DNA from: 38-11 sp964539975
GTDB taxonomy: Bacteria; Bacillota; Clostridia; Tissierellales; Dethiosulfatibacteraceae
Direction of reading: 5' to 3'
DNA length: 64,000 nt
Assembly (NCBI GenBank): GCA_964539975.1
Contig: CAZIKK010000004.1
Location: 62,001 to 126,000 of the forward strand
Under the pieces are notes generated by a model, which was given only the letters and a program-made list of their open reading frames with translations, was not told the origin of the DNA and did no database searches. Each line of letters begins with the position of its first letter. Within the stretch, counting starts at the first letter, position 1. Of the stretch, positions 26,152-34,791 are shown one piece after another. The translations under genes were made by a program, and so were the position numbers.

Positions 26152-27554
26152 CTGTCTCCTCTCTCAATCTTTAGAATGGCTTTCGCGATAGCTTCATACT
26201 GTTCTTCGAAAACAGTTCTTAAGTCAATGAGGATTTCTTCGTTTGACACTCTAGTAACAATGGGCGGGTTATTCTTTCTAAGCCTCTCTTCCATTTCTGA
26301 TGCTGTGATTTGAAATGGTTTAATGGCAATTGCAAAGCTTTGGATAATTGACTGTGGCATTGAACCTCCACCAAATTTTGATACACTTGGAACGATTTCT
26401 GTCGTTGATTTTACGTCCAGGCTCTGTATCAAATGCTTTAATCGCAAGGCTTTTTCCTTGATTTCATCCGAGGAGGTCGTCATCATCTTCAGCACTGGAA
26501 TATTTTCCGCAACAGTCTTTGAGTTCAAATATCTTCTAAAAACAGCTTCCAAAGCGGCTAGCGTAAATTTATCCACTCGAAGCGCTCTTGTTAGTTGGTT
26601 TTTCTTAAGCTGGTCGATGTATTTCTTTTTCCCAACAATAATGCCACATTGTGGCCCACCAAGGAGCTTATCTCCACTAAAAGTGACCAAATCGATTCCT
26701 TTTTGGATCGAGTCTCTAACGGTAGGTTCATAGTCAAAGTTGTACTCTGTCAAATCTATTAGAACACCACTACCTAAATCTTCAATCACCATAAGATTTT
26801 CTTTTCTCGCTAAATCAACCAACTCTTCCGCTTTTGCGCTTTCGGTAAAACCTAAAATGTTGTAATTGCTGGTGTGTACTTTCATTAAAACCTTAGTCTG
26901 CTCCGAAACCGCTTCTTGGTAGTCTTTCAAATAAGTTCTATTGGTTGTGCCCACTTCAATGAGCCTAGCTCCGCTGAGCTTCATTACCTCAGGAATTCGA
27001 AAGCTGCCTCCGATCTCTACTAATTCACCTCTAGAAACTATTGTTTCGTATTCTGAAGAAAATACCTTTAAGGTTAAAATGACAGCAGCCGCATTGTTGT
27101 TGACGACAAGAGCACTTTCAGCTCCAGTTAAAGCGCATATCAACTCTTCTACTAAGTCATATCTAGATCCTCTTGCACCAATACTTAGATCGTATTCTAA
27201 ATTTGTATAGTGAATCAAAGTGTTTTTTACTTCCTCAAAGATCTCTTTTGATAGGACTGATCTTCCTAAATTAGTATGTATAATCACACCTGTCCCGTTA
27301 ATGACTTCCTTTAGGTAACCCGTCGTCATATTGATCAAGTCCCTTTCAATTTTATGCGTAATAGACTCTATTCTCTGATGTATAACCGTTTCTTTCACAC
27401 CTTCATCGATTAAACCTCTTAAAGTATCCAGATTTTTTCGAATTACCGCAATGATAATCTCGCGATCTACATGCTCTGAAAAACAATTGATTTTAGGGCT
27501 ATTCATCAATATATCTACTTTGGGAATACGCCTGTAAAGTGATTTCTTATCCAT
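26148..27554 (-). CDS. selA: L-seryl-tRNA(Sec) selenium transferase SelA
   Basis: A 468-residue PLP enzyme that converts Ser-tRNA(Sec) to Sec-tRNA(Sec) with selenophosphate. The N-terminal domain (RRIPKVDILMNSP) binds tRNA; NGTGVIIHTNLGRS and the GARGSRYDLVEELICALTGAE stretch are family-specific, and the PLP lysine lies in VTFSGDKLLGGPQCG (about residue 292). Full length. It is 11 bases after selD and overlaps selB, forming a selD-selA-selB operon. Confidence 0.97.
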   Translation of the reverse strand: MDKKSLYRRIPKVDILMNSPKINCFSEHVDREIIIAVIRKNLDTLRGLIDEGVKETVIHQRIESITHKIERDLINMTTGYLKEVINGTGVIIHTNLGRSVLSKEIFEEVKNTLIHYTNLEYDLSIGARGSRYDLVEELICALTGAESALVVNNNAAAVILTLKVFSSEYETIVSRGELVEIGGSFRIPEVMKLSGARLIEVGTTNRTYLKDYQEAVSEQTKVLMKVHTSNYNILGFTESAKAEELVDLARKENLMVIEDLGSGVLIDLTEYNFDYEPTVRDSIQKGIDLVTFSGDKLLGGPQCGIIVGKKKYIDQLKKNQLTRALRVDKFTLAALEAVFRRYLNSKTVAENIPVLKMMTTSSDEIKEKALRLKHLIQSLDVKSTTEIVPSVSKFGGGSMPQSIIQSFAIAIKPFQITASEMEERLRKNNPPIVTRVSNEEILIDLRTVFEEQYEAIAKAILKIERGDR

Positions 27555-27565
27555 TCAATTCTCCA

Positions 27566-28591
27566 TTACTTTAATTGTACATGTATTTCCTTTTGTTCGA
27601 TTACTCTTCCAATGATTTTGAATAGTTTTTGTTTTTCCAAGTTGTTCAATTCATTTGGTGGTACTGTGATCAGAAGCCCACCTGATGTTTGTGGGTCAAA
27701 GCATATATCTAGTACATCATTGTCTGTATATTCTCCAAAATCCATATAGGCTTCGTAGTGTGCTCTGTTTTTGTAAGTACCACCAGGGATCAACCCCATT
27801 TCAGCATATCCAATAGTTCCCTTTATGATAGGGATTTTACCAACCTCAATTTCCATAGTGACCTGGCTGTTAACAGCCATTTCATCAAGATGTCCTAGTA
27901 GACCAAAACCTGTGACATCTGTGCACGCTGTTGCGGAAAGGCTTTTTGCTATTTCAGATGCTTGCCCATTCAAACACATCATTGTTTCAACGGCGCGGTT
28001 GTAGTCAATTTCACTGATCATACCGCCTTTGATTGCTGTGTTCAAAATACCTGTTCCTAATGGTTTGGACAAGGCAATATAATCTCCTGGTTGTGCACCA
28101 CTGTTTGTAAGAATTTTGTCGCAATCAACAAAACCCATGACTGACAAGCCGTATTTGGGTTCATCATCTTCTATTGAATGTCCACCTGCTAAAACGGCTG
28201 AGGCTTCTTTTACTTTGTCTGCTCCTCCTTTTAGGATTTCTGTAAGAATATGGGCGGGCAGACAATTTGGGAATCCAACTATATTAAGAGCTAAGACGGG
28301 CTTGCCTCCCATGGCATAAACATCACTCAAAGCATTGGCAGCAGCAATTGCTCCAAAAGTATAAGGGTCATCCACTACTGGTGTGAAAAAGTCAACTGTT
28401 TGGATAATGCACAGTTTGTCATTTACTTGATAAACGGCTGCGTCGTCTGCTTTGCCAATCCCAACTAACAATCTATTATCTTCAAAATCAGGTAAGTGAC
28501 TCAAAACTTGAGCCAAGGTCTCAGGACCTATTTTAGCCGCTCAGCCAGAGCTTTTTGTCATTTGTGTCAATCTAATTTCTTCTAGTGTCAT
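27566..28591 (-). CDS. selD: Selenophosphate synthetase SelD, itself a selenoprotein (in-frame UGA at codon 17)
   Basis: The frame from the ATG at 28591 (GGAGGACAAG upstream) reads MTLEEIRLTQMTKSSG, then TGA at 28541-28543, then AAKIGPETLAQVLSHL and onward to 27566: 341 residues with Sec17. This position is where other SelD proteins have the catalytic Cys or Sec of the (C/U)GxK-like active-site loop. The ATP-binding segment GKADDAAVYQ and PQTSGGLLITVP near the C-terminus are typical. A SECIS-like hairpin follows the UGA, and selA, selB and tRNA-Sec are nearby. An automatic call starting at 28516 would lose the N-terminal active site. Confidence 0.97.
28509..28543 (-). promoter_or_regulatory. 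Bacterial SECIS-like hairpin in selD mRNA
   Basis: Starting at the UGA itself, TGAGC pairs with GCTCA 26 bases on (lower stem), and AGGTC pairs with GACCT (upper stem) around the loop CTGA. Distance from UGA to the apical stem (about 15 bases) and a G in the loop fit the bacterial SECIS needed for SelB recruitment. Recognised by pairing in the sequence; not tested. Confidence 0.75.
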
Positions 28592-28647
28592 CTTGTCCTC
28601 CTAAATAATTGTATTCTAAATACAAAGGATAACAACCATACGTTCAT

Positions 28648-29313
28648 TTATTGTACGGTGATGAGATCTTTCAATGCATCGTACTTTGCATTGGCTATGC
28701 CTGAGACATTCATCACTTCTTCTATGGTTGAAAACATTTTTTCATTACGATAGGCAATGATTCTTTGGGCCAACACCTCTCCAATTCCTGGAAGGGTTTC
28801 TAATTGTGATTGACTTGCCGTGTTGATATTGATCTTTGAATCATTTAAACTTCCAGCTTCAGAGCTACTTTCATAGTTTTCAGACACATCCGGTTCAGGA
28901 ATATAAATTTCGTTTATTTCTGGGATGTAGATTTTTTGTCTATCCTTAACCTCGTCAGCACGATTGATATTTCTCGTGTCTGCATCCTCTTTTAATCCTC
29001 CTGCCACATCGATTAATGTAAATAGTCGAGTTCCAGACGGTACCATGAAAACCCCAGGGTTGTTAACCGCACCATCAATATCAACATAAATCACTTCTGG
29101 TTGACTATCCTTGACTGTGTCAATCTCCGTATTCGTATCAGATTCTTCAAGTTGAGAAAAATCTTCACTTTCATTCGTCTCATCCACAAGATGATTCGTC
29201 AATGCGGTGGCTATACTCACGTTACTCAGTTGACTTTTGATAAAAAAAAAGCAACTACCCAGCAACAATGCGGACACGGTTATGATGACTGTTCTTCTAC
29301 TGATGTTTTCCAT
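28648..29313 (-). CDS. comEA: ComEA-like helix-hairpin-helix DNA-binding protein
   Basis: A 221-residue protein with an N-terminal membrane anchor (IITVSALLLGSCFFF), an acidic spacer, an SLBB-type domain (VIYVDIDGAVNNPGVFMVPS through QKIYIPE, residues about 75-130) and a C-terminal double HhH module, INTASQSQLETLPGIGEVLA with VSGIANAKYDALKDLI. ComEA binds incoming double-stranded DNA outside the membrane during natural transformation. No comEB/comEC is seen next to it, so a competence role here is inferred from family only. Confidence 0.88.
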   Translation of the reverse strand: MENISRRTVIITVSALLLGSCFFFIKSQLSNVSIATALTNHLVDETNESEDFSQLEESDTNTEIDTVKDSQPEVIYVDIDGAVNNPGVFMVPSGTRLFTLIDVAGGLKEDADTRNINRADEVKDRQKIYIPEINEIYIPEPDVSENYESSSEAGSLNDSKININTASQSQLETLPGIGEVLAQRIIAYRNEKMFSTIEEVMNVSGIANAKYDALKDLITVQ

Positions 29314-29399
29314 ATAGTCCCCTTTACCTTTAGTCTATTTATCATTTTAATCTATCATACCAAAAAAAAGAAAAACTTACAATTTATATAAAAGTTTGC

Positions 29400-29405
29400 T
29401 ATACT
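29400..29405 (+). promoter_or_regulatory. -10 element of the DD-carboxypeptidase gene
   Basis: TATACT lies about 30 bases before the ATG at 29434, with CTTACA 18 bases upstream as a weak -35. The divergent comEA gene starts at 29313, so the shared ~120-base region holds both promoters. Confidence 0.45.
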
Positions 29406-29433
29406 GTTTTTGGCAATCAAAGCGGAGGATATC

Positions 29434-30720
29434 ATGAAAAAATATTTACTAATCATTTTTTTGCTCACCTTAATATGTAACACAGCTGTAGGTTACAGTG
29501 AAGATAAACTAGATTGTCCTTCATCTGTTTTAGTGGATGCTCATTCTGGAAAGATACTGTTCTCCAATCATTCAGATGAAATCCGTTTCCCTGCTAGTTT
29601 AACCAAAGTCATGACAGCCATACTTGCTCTTGAGATGGGAGATTTTTCAGATATTCTTACGGTAGATGATTCAACCCCCTACACAATTGATGGTAGCCAT
29701 ATAGCCCTTGAACCTGGAGAACAAATAAATTTTGTTCATATGCTTAATGCTTTGTTAATCGCTTCGGCCAATGATGTCGCAGAGGTAATCGCCATCAATT
29801 ATGAGGGCTCGGTTGAAAGTTTTGTTGATAAAATGAATGAAAAAGCAGTGGAGTTGGGAATGTCCCAAACCCATTTCACCAACCCACATGGCCTTCATGA
29901 TGAAAATCATTATTCAACGGCTGAAGATATGGCTAAACTAGCTGTTTACGCTTATAAAAACGAGACCATCCGTGAAATTATTGAAAAACCAAATTACACG
30001 ATTCCTCCCACCAACATAAAAAATGAAGAACGCTATTTAAACAACTCAAACAGACTGCTATCAGGCGTTGGTTATGGCAACCAGATCATCATTGACGGTT
30101 ATTACGTGGACATAAAGTATGAAGGGGCAACAGGATTCAAGACTGGCTATACACCTGAAGCCGGTAGTTGTTTAATCGGATCTGCAAAGAAGGATGATTT
30201 GGAGCTAATTTCTGTTGTGTTAGGTGGCTATATCACAGAAGTTTACAGCGATACGGTTAAATTATTCAATTATGGTTTCGATCACTTTGAAAATGTCCAA
30301 CTCGTTGAATCCGGCATGTTTTATAAAAATGCACGTCTTGACAATCTTGTCCTTGAAGAGGTTCCTCTCATCACAAGCCGTAGTCTTTCTGCTGTCATCC
30401 CAATCGAGATGAAAGCGTCTATCTATGAAGTTGTTGATTATTACGATTATGATATTCCGCTTAGTAAAGACGAAAGAATCGCTTTCGTCTCCTATTATAT
30501 AGACAATGAGCTTCTCGGCTCTGTCGATCTAATCTCACCTATCCAAGTTAATGCTATCGGCATGCCTAACGAGTCCGATTGGGATAGGTTGGTCCCTATC
30601 ATTAAACAAATCTTCTTTATCATCTCCATCATTATACTTCTGGTGTTCTTGTTAAGAGTCTATAATATTCTTCGTATTCAGCGTATCCGCAGGAAAAGAA
30701 AAAAGAAAACTGGCCTTTAA
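29434..30720 (+). CDS. D-alanyl-D-alanine carboxypeptidase (DacA/B-type, peptidase S11)
   Basis: About 428 residues from the ATG at 29434 with GGAGG five bases upstream; an upstream TTG in frame lacks a site. A signal peptide (KKYLLIIFLLTLICNTAVG) precedes the penicillin-binding domain with SxxK (S55-L-T-K58), SxN (S111-A-N113) and KTG (K236-T-G238). The C-terminal end has a transmembrane helix (IFFIISIIILLVFLL) and a basic tail, so the enzyme is anchored by its C-terminus, as in sporulation and vegetative DacA relatives. It trims the terminal D-Ala from cell-wall pentapeptides. Confidence 0.93.
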   Translation: MKKYLLIIFLLTLICNTAVGYSEDKLDCPSSVLVDAHSGKILFSNHSDEIRFPASLTKVMTAILALEMGDFSDILTVDDSTPYTIDGSHIALEPGEQINFVHMLNALLIASANDVAEVIAINYEGSVESFVDKMNEKAVELGMSQTHFTNPHGLHDENHYSTAEDMAKLAVYAYKNETIREIIEKPNYTIPPTNIKNEERYLNNSNRLLSGVGYGNQIIIDGYYVDIKYEGATGFKTGYTPEAGSCLIGSAKKDDLELISVVLGGYITEVYSDTVKLFNYGFDHFENVQLVESGMFYKNARLDNLVLEEVPLITSRSLSAVIPIEMKASIYEVVDYYDYDIPLSKDERIAFVSYYIDNELLGSVDLISPIQVNAIGMPNESDWDRLVPIIKQIFFIISIIILLVFLLRVYNILRIQRIRRKRKKKTGL

Positions 30721-30731
30721 TGCCAGTTTTC
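30705..30731. terminator. Bidirectional terminator between dac and rsfS
   Basis: GAAAACTGGC pairs with GCCAGTTTTC around a seven-base loop holding the dac stop codon. The genes converge here and overlap by a few bases; T-rich sequence follows on both strands. Confidence 0.7.
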
Positions 30732-31085
30732 TACTCCGTATTGTTCTATCTCTATATTATCACCATCTGCCCATAGTTGTTCTAATTTATAAATGCTCCT
30801 TTCGTCTTTATGGAAAACATGCACAATGATATCACCATAATCTAACAGTATCCATCTCTTGCTTGACATTCCTTCTTTGCCTAATAGTTGGAAACCTTGT
30901 TTTGACATAGTATTATCAATTTCTTCAGCAACCGCTTCGGCTTGTCTTTCATTATTCACAGAGCAAATAACAAAATAATCGGTAAACGATGAAACTTTCG
31001 AGAGATCTATCAATTTAAAAGCATAACCCTTTTTACTCTCACAAGCTTTCAATATTGTTTCAATCATCAGGTTTGTTTTGTTCAA
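30717..31085 (-). CDS. rsfS: Ribosomal silencing factor RsfS
   Basis: A 122-residue protein of the RsfS/YbeB/Iojap family. The signature is visible as SSFTDYFVICSVNNERQAEA, then KEGMSSKRWILLDYGDIIVH and VFHKDERSIYKLEQLWADG. RsfS binds L14 on the 50S subunit and blocks subunit joining in starvation. Translation starts at a TTG after AGGAGGTTGTAAT. The end overlaps the end of the convergent dac gene. Follows yqeK with one base between them. Confidence 0.95.
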   Translation of the reverse strand: MNKTNLMIETILKACESKKGYAFKLIDLSKVSSFTDYFVICSVNNERQAEAVAEEIDNTMSKQGFQLLGKEGMSSKRWILLDYGDIIVHVFHKDERSIYKLEQLWADGDNIEIEQYGVENWH

Positions 31086-31086
31086 A

Positions 31087-31656
31087 TTACAACCTCCTCC
31101 TTTTTTTGTACCATGCCAAGGCCTTTACAGTATTGGCGTGTATTTGATTATTGTTTCGTTTTAAATAGTTTAAAGTATGTTCCAACAAACAAATCAGCCC
31201 TCTTTCCAAATCTTCGAAAGCCACTTCTCTTATTTTTTCAACACCATCATAATGTCTGCCAGCATCTATCCCATCTGCCACGAAGACAATTTTTTCCAAC
31301 ATGGACATGTTTTCTCTACCTGTTGTATGATAGCGGATGGCATTTAAAATGTCAACATCCGAAATACGAAAGCGGTCCTGTGCCATATATCTACCCAAAA
31401 CCGCATGCTGCAATTGAATGTTTTGCTTTGTCGTTTGATCAAGTATAATGTCATACCCTCTTATTGTATCAAAAATCAACTTATTGTTCTTTAGTTTGCC
31501 ACAATCATGCAAGTAGGCTGCTACAGCGGTTTTGTTTAGATCTTCACCCGCTATTTTAGCTAATTTAAGTGCGGTACAAGATACACTAAGAGAATGAGCT
31601 TCTCTTTCACTCCCAATTAAGTTGACCAATTCCCTTTGCCAAACGTCTTTATCCAT
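31087..31656 (-). CDS. yqeK: YqeK, HD-domain hydrolase (Ap4A hydrolase)
   Basis: About 189 residues from the ATG at 31656 (AGGAGGAGTGG upstream). An HD-type domain is evident: REAHSLSVSCTALKLAK, AAYLHDCGKLKN with the HD pair, LQHAVLGRYMAQ and IRYHTTGRENMSMLEKIVFVADGID in overlapping pieces. YqeK enzymes split diadenosine tetraphosphate symmetrically and are usually encoded next to nadD and rsfS, as here. It overlaps the end of nadD by eight bases. Confidence 0.93.
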   Translation of the reverse strand: MDKDVWQRELVNLIGSEREAHSLSVSCTALKLAKIAGEDLNKTAVAAYLHDCGKLKNNKLIFDTIRGYDIILDQTTKQNIQLQHAVLGRYMAQDRFRISDVDILNAIRYHTTGRENMSMLEKIVFVADGIDAGRHYDGVEKIREVAFEDLERGLICLLEHTLNYLKRNNNQIHANTVKALAWYKKRRRL

Positions 31657-32272
31657 CCACTCCTCCTGCCAAATTATACAGACCATTCTTCCGAATGTAG
31701 GCTTCCACTGTTTCAGGAAGTAAGTATTTGATGGGTTTATTGGTCATTAATCGAAATCGGATATCTGTTGATGAAATTTTGAGTAATGGTGCATTCACAA
31801 CATGTATTTCAGCACCATATTTTTGCTTTGCCTGGTGAATTTGTCTGTCAAGCAAGTCCTTGCCGTATCCAGGTCGATTTACTGCGATAAACGCGCAAAT
31901 TCTGAATAATTCTTCTGGATCTTTCCATGTTGACAAGTCAAGTATGGTATCTGCGCCAGCTATAAAGTACCATTCAACATCCGGATAGTTTTTTTTCAAG
32001 TATCGGATGGTTTCAATGGTATAAGAAGGCCCTTTTTTTGTAACTTCATAATCAGAAACATCAAAACAAGGATGCGACATCGTTGCAAGTTGTGTCATCA
32101 TGTAACGGTGTTCTGGGGAAGTAATGCCATCGCTTGACTTGTGAGGTGGTTGACCCGTAGGAATGAAGTATATTCTATTTAATGAAAACTCAAACATAAC
32201 CTCGTTGGCTATCACCAAATGTCCGTAGTGAATGGGATCAAAAGTGCCTCCCATTATGCCATATTTCAACAA
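31649..32272 (-). CDS. nadD: Nicotinate-nucleotide adenylyltransferase NadD
   Basis: A 207-residue nucleotidyltransferase making deamido-NAD from NaMN and ATP. The start MLKYGIMGGTFDPIHYGHL holds the GxFDPxHxGH motif of the superfamily, and LLKISSTDIRFRL near the C-terminus is the ISSTxIR motif. Full length. The order nadD-yqeK-rsfS is classic, but the obgE-yhbY genes that usually come directly upstream are about 6 kb away here. Confidence 0.96.
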   Translation of the reverse strand: MLKYGIMGGTFDPIHYGHLVIANEVMFEFSLNRIYFIPTGQPPHKSSDGITSPEHRYMMTQLATMSHPCFDVSDYEVTKKGPSYTIETIRYLKKNYPDVEWYFIAGADTILDLSTWKDPEELFRICAFIAVNRPGYGKDLLDRQIHQAKQKYGAEIHVVNAPLLKISSTDIRFRLMTNKPIKYLLPETVEAYIRKNGLYNLAGGVDG

Positions 32273-32365
32273 TTACTTGTCCTCCTTTTATGGTGATATC
32301 ATTATACAATATTGACTTACGGATTACAAATACACAAATCACACTTTTACACTTAAAATATATGT

Positions 32366-32371
32366 TATAAT
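32366..32371 (+). promoter_or_regulatory. -10 element upstream of dxr
   Basis: A perfect TATAAT lies 32 bases before the TTG start. No convincing -35 is seen at the normal spacing, so activity is uncertain. Confidence 0.4.
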
Positions 32372-32402
32372 ATTTTCATACGTCTATAAAGGAGTGAATC
32401 CA

Positions 32403-33542
32403 TTGAAATATTTAGCCATACTTGGCTCAACTGGTTCCATTGGTACCCAATCTCTTGAAGTGGTTCGTGAACACCCTGATAAATTAAAGGTTTTGTCTAT
32501 TAGTGGCCACTCGAATATTAATCTTTTGGAAAAGCAAATCCATGAATTTAAACCAAAACTTTGCGCTGTTATGGATAAAGAAAAGGCTAAAACCCTCCAA
32601 AGTCGTGTTCCTGGAACAACAAAAATCATTTCAGGAATATCTGGATTGTCTGAATGTGCTTGTCTTGAAGGCGTGGATTTGGTTATTACAGCCGTTTCTG
32701 GCATGATCGGCCTTGAACCTACAGTCAAAGCTATAGAATCAGGAAAAGCCATTGCCTTGGCCAACAAAGAAACCCTCGTTGCTGGCGGCGACTTAGTCAT
32801 GAATTTGGTGAAGTTGCATCATACTAAAATCTTACCAGTTGACAGCGAACACAGTGCAATCTTTCAATGCCTACAAGGAAATATCCAAAATCCTATAAAA
32901 AGAGTTATTCTAACCGCTTCAGGCGGCCCATTTCGAGGCAAAAATGCCAAAGAACTTGTGAATGTATCTATGAAAGATGTATTGAATCATCCAAATTGGT
33001 CGATGGGAAAAAAAATCACTGTCGATTCAGCAACGCTTATGAATAAAGGCCTTGAAGCAATAGAAGCAAAATGGCTCTTTAATCTTGATGATAGCCAAAT
33101 CAACATTGTCGTCCATCCCCAGAGCATCATCCATTCCGCGGTCGAATTTCATGATCGCTCTGTTATCGCACAGATGGGATTGCCTGATATGAAACTCCCG
33201 ATTCAATACGCTATATTTTATCCGAACAGATTGCCTAATTATAGCAAGTCTCTCGATTTGACAGCACTGGGTGCCTTAACCTTTGAAAAACCTGATACGA
33301 CCACTTTTCCTTGTTTAGAATTGGCTTTGGAATCTATGTCGATTGGCAAGTCAATGCCGGTAGTGTTAAACATGGCAAATGAGTTAGCAGTCGCAGCTTT
33401 TCTCAATGGTAGTATTGGTTTTATTGATATCCCCAAAAAAATTGAATCTGTTATGAAGCGTCATCAACCTGTTGAACTCGAAAATATTGAGACCATCTTA
33501 TCTATAGCAGATTGGACAAAAAGAATTTTCGGGAGCGTTTAA
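32403..33542 (+). CDS. dxr: 1-deoxy-D-xylulose 5-phosphate reductoisomerase
   Basis: About 379 residues from a TTG at 32403; the GTG at 32394 overlaps the AAAGGAG site and is rejected. The N-terminal NADPH fold has the signature LAILGSTGSIGTQSLEVVRE, then ALANKETLVAGGDLV, the metal and substrate motif PVDSEHSAIFQCLQG, and ILTASGGPFRG. MSIGKSMPVVLNMANELAVA is in the C-terminal helical domain. It makes MEP in the non-mevalonate isoprenoid route. The usual partner rseP is not adjacent. Confidence 0.95.
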   Translation: MKYLAILGSTGSIGTQSLEVVREHPDKLKVLSISGHSNINLLEKQIHEFKPKLCAVMDKEKAKTLQSRVPGTTKIISGISGLSECACLEGVDLVITAVSGMIGLEPTVKAIESGKAIALANKETLVAGGDLVMNLVKLHHTKILPVDSEHSAIFQCLQGNIQNPIKRVILTASGGPFRGKNAKELVNVSMKDVLNHPNWSMGKKITVDSATLMNKGLEAIEAKWLFNLDDSQINIVVHPQSIIHSAVEFHDRSVIAQMGLPDMKLPIQYAIFYPNRLPNYSKSLDLTALGALTFEKPDTTTFPCLELALESMSIGKSMPVVLNMANELAVAAFLNGSIGFIDIPKKIESVMKRHQPVELENIETILSIADWTKRIFGSV

Positions 33543-33549
33543 CGCTCCC
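33531..33549. terminator. Stem-loop between dxr and btuD
   Basis: GGGAGCGTT pairs with AACGCTCCC over the dxr stop codon. The T-tract on the plus strand is poor, so termination may be weak or serve the convergent btuD transcript. Confidence 0.4.
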
Positions 33550-33561
33550 TGGTCAATTTGT

Positions 33562-34791
33562 CTAAATGGCTTTGAATAATTGGTCAAGATTCATAGCTTC
33601 TATTACATTGTTTCTTTTCTTTAACTGATTAATCAATTCATCTGCTTCTCCACCAACATAATCTCGATCGACACCATGTAAAATGCTGATCTTTTTTTCA
33701 GGCACACTAGCCAACTCCATGAGATTTACTAGATTGTTTCTTCCAAATGGCACATCCGTAACAACAATTTGATCAACTTTTTTCAAACATTTTTTTAACT
33801 TATGAATGCTCTCTCCTTTAAAAGAACTGAACGGGTCGTCACTAATGTACTCAAGACCTAAGCTTTCACATACAGATATGTCTGAATCCCCTTCTGCCAA
33901 TATCCCGCAAGATACTTCGTACCCCATTGCAGTTAATTTTTCCAAAATGTATTCCCCAGTTCCTCCGCCAGAAATGACATGAATCTTAACATTCTTTTTT
34001 TTCTGGTTTCCTTTGACTCTTATAGGGATGACTTCATTAGCATTCAATAGTTTGTTTTTTCTTACAATCATTTCCATACGATAGGCTTTTGAAAGAACAA
34101 ATTCATTGATCACCTGTTCAGGCACATCAAAAATTTCAAGTTTCCCATCTATCAAAAGCAAAATGCGGTCACTAAATCTTGCCGCTAAGTTTAAGTCATG
34201 CATAATTGCTATAACAGTCAACCCTTTTAGTCTATTTAACTCATAAACCATTTCTACCGCTTCTAATTGATTGTGAACATCTAAATTGGAAGTAAACTCA
34301 TCCAAGAACAGTATTTCAGGATCTTGTGCCAATGCACGTGCTGTTATCACTCTTTGCTTTTCCCCGCCACTTAAACTGTTGTAATATCGATGCTTGAATT
34401 CCTCTACTCCTGTCTGCTTCATCGCTATAGCAACCTTGTCATCTTGATCCTCATAAAGACTTTGGTTTTTCTTCAGATATGGATTTCTTCCCATCTTAAC
34501 AATATCCTGCACTATAAAATTAAAAGGCAATGTATACTCTTGAGGAACCACAGCGATTGCTCTGGCTTTTTCTTTAGCATCATACGTCCGAATATCTCGA
34601 CCTTTCAATCGGATTGTGCCTATATGCTTCAGGCTATTTGATAAACATCGCATTAGAGTTGTTTTGCCTGCTCCATTTGGTCCAATAATACTGACAAATT
34701 CTCCTTTGAAAATTGAAAAACTCACACTATCTATGATTTTTTTCCCATTTATCTGATAACTCAGCTGTTCGGCTTCCATTACTATTTCCAT
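33562..34791 (-). CDS. btuD: Cobalamin ABC importer ATPase BtuD with a C-terminal extra domain
   Basis: About 409 residues from the ATG at 34791 (AAGGAGG site). Residues 1-255 form a FepC/BtuD-type ATPase: Walker A GPNGAGKTTLMRCLS, Q-loop VVPQEYTLPF, signature LSGGEKQRVITARA, Walker B EILFLDEFTSNLD. The last ~140 residues, starting KIHVISGGGTGEYILEKL, form an alpha/beta nucleotide-binding-like domain (GGGTGEYIL; TDVPFGRNNLVNLM) of a kind found fused to some archaeal and clostridial BtuD proteins; its role is not clear to me. Energises uptake by BtuC; substrate assigned from the upstream cobalamin riboswitch. Confidence 0.85.
   Translation of the reverse strand: MEIVMEAEQLSYQINGKKIIDSVSFSIFKGEFVSIIGPNGAGKTTLMRCLSNSLKHIGTIRLKGRDIRTYDAKEKARAIAVVPQEYTLPFNFIVQDIVKMGRNPYLKKNQSLYEDQDDKVAIAMKQTGVEEFKHRYYNSLSGGEKQRVITARALAQDPEILFLDEFTSNLDVHNQLEAVEMVYELNRLKGLTVIAIMHDLNLAARFSDRILLLIDGKLEIFDVPEQVINEFVLSKAYRMEMIVRKNKLLNANEVIPIRVKGNQKKKNVKIHVISGGGTGEYILEKLTAMGYEVSCGILAEGDSDISVCESLGLEYISDDPFSSFKGESIHKLKKCLKKVDQIVVTDVPFGRNNLVNLMELASVPEKKISILHGVDRDYVGGEADELINQLKKRNNVIEAMNLDQLFKAI

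Noticed and set aside
28541..28543. TGA in selD as a frameshift or pseudogene stop
   Set aside because: Frame, upstream start site, SECIS-like hairpin and nearby Sec machinery all favour selenocysteine.
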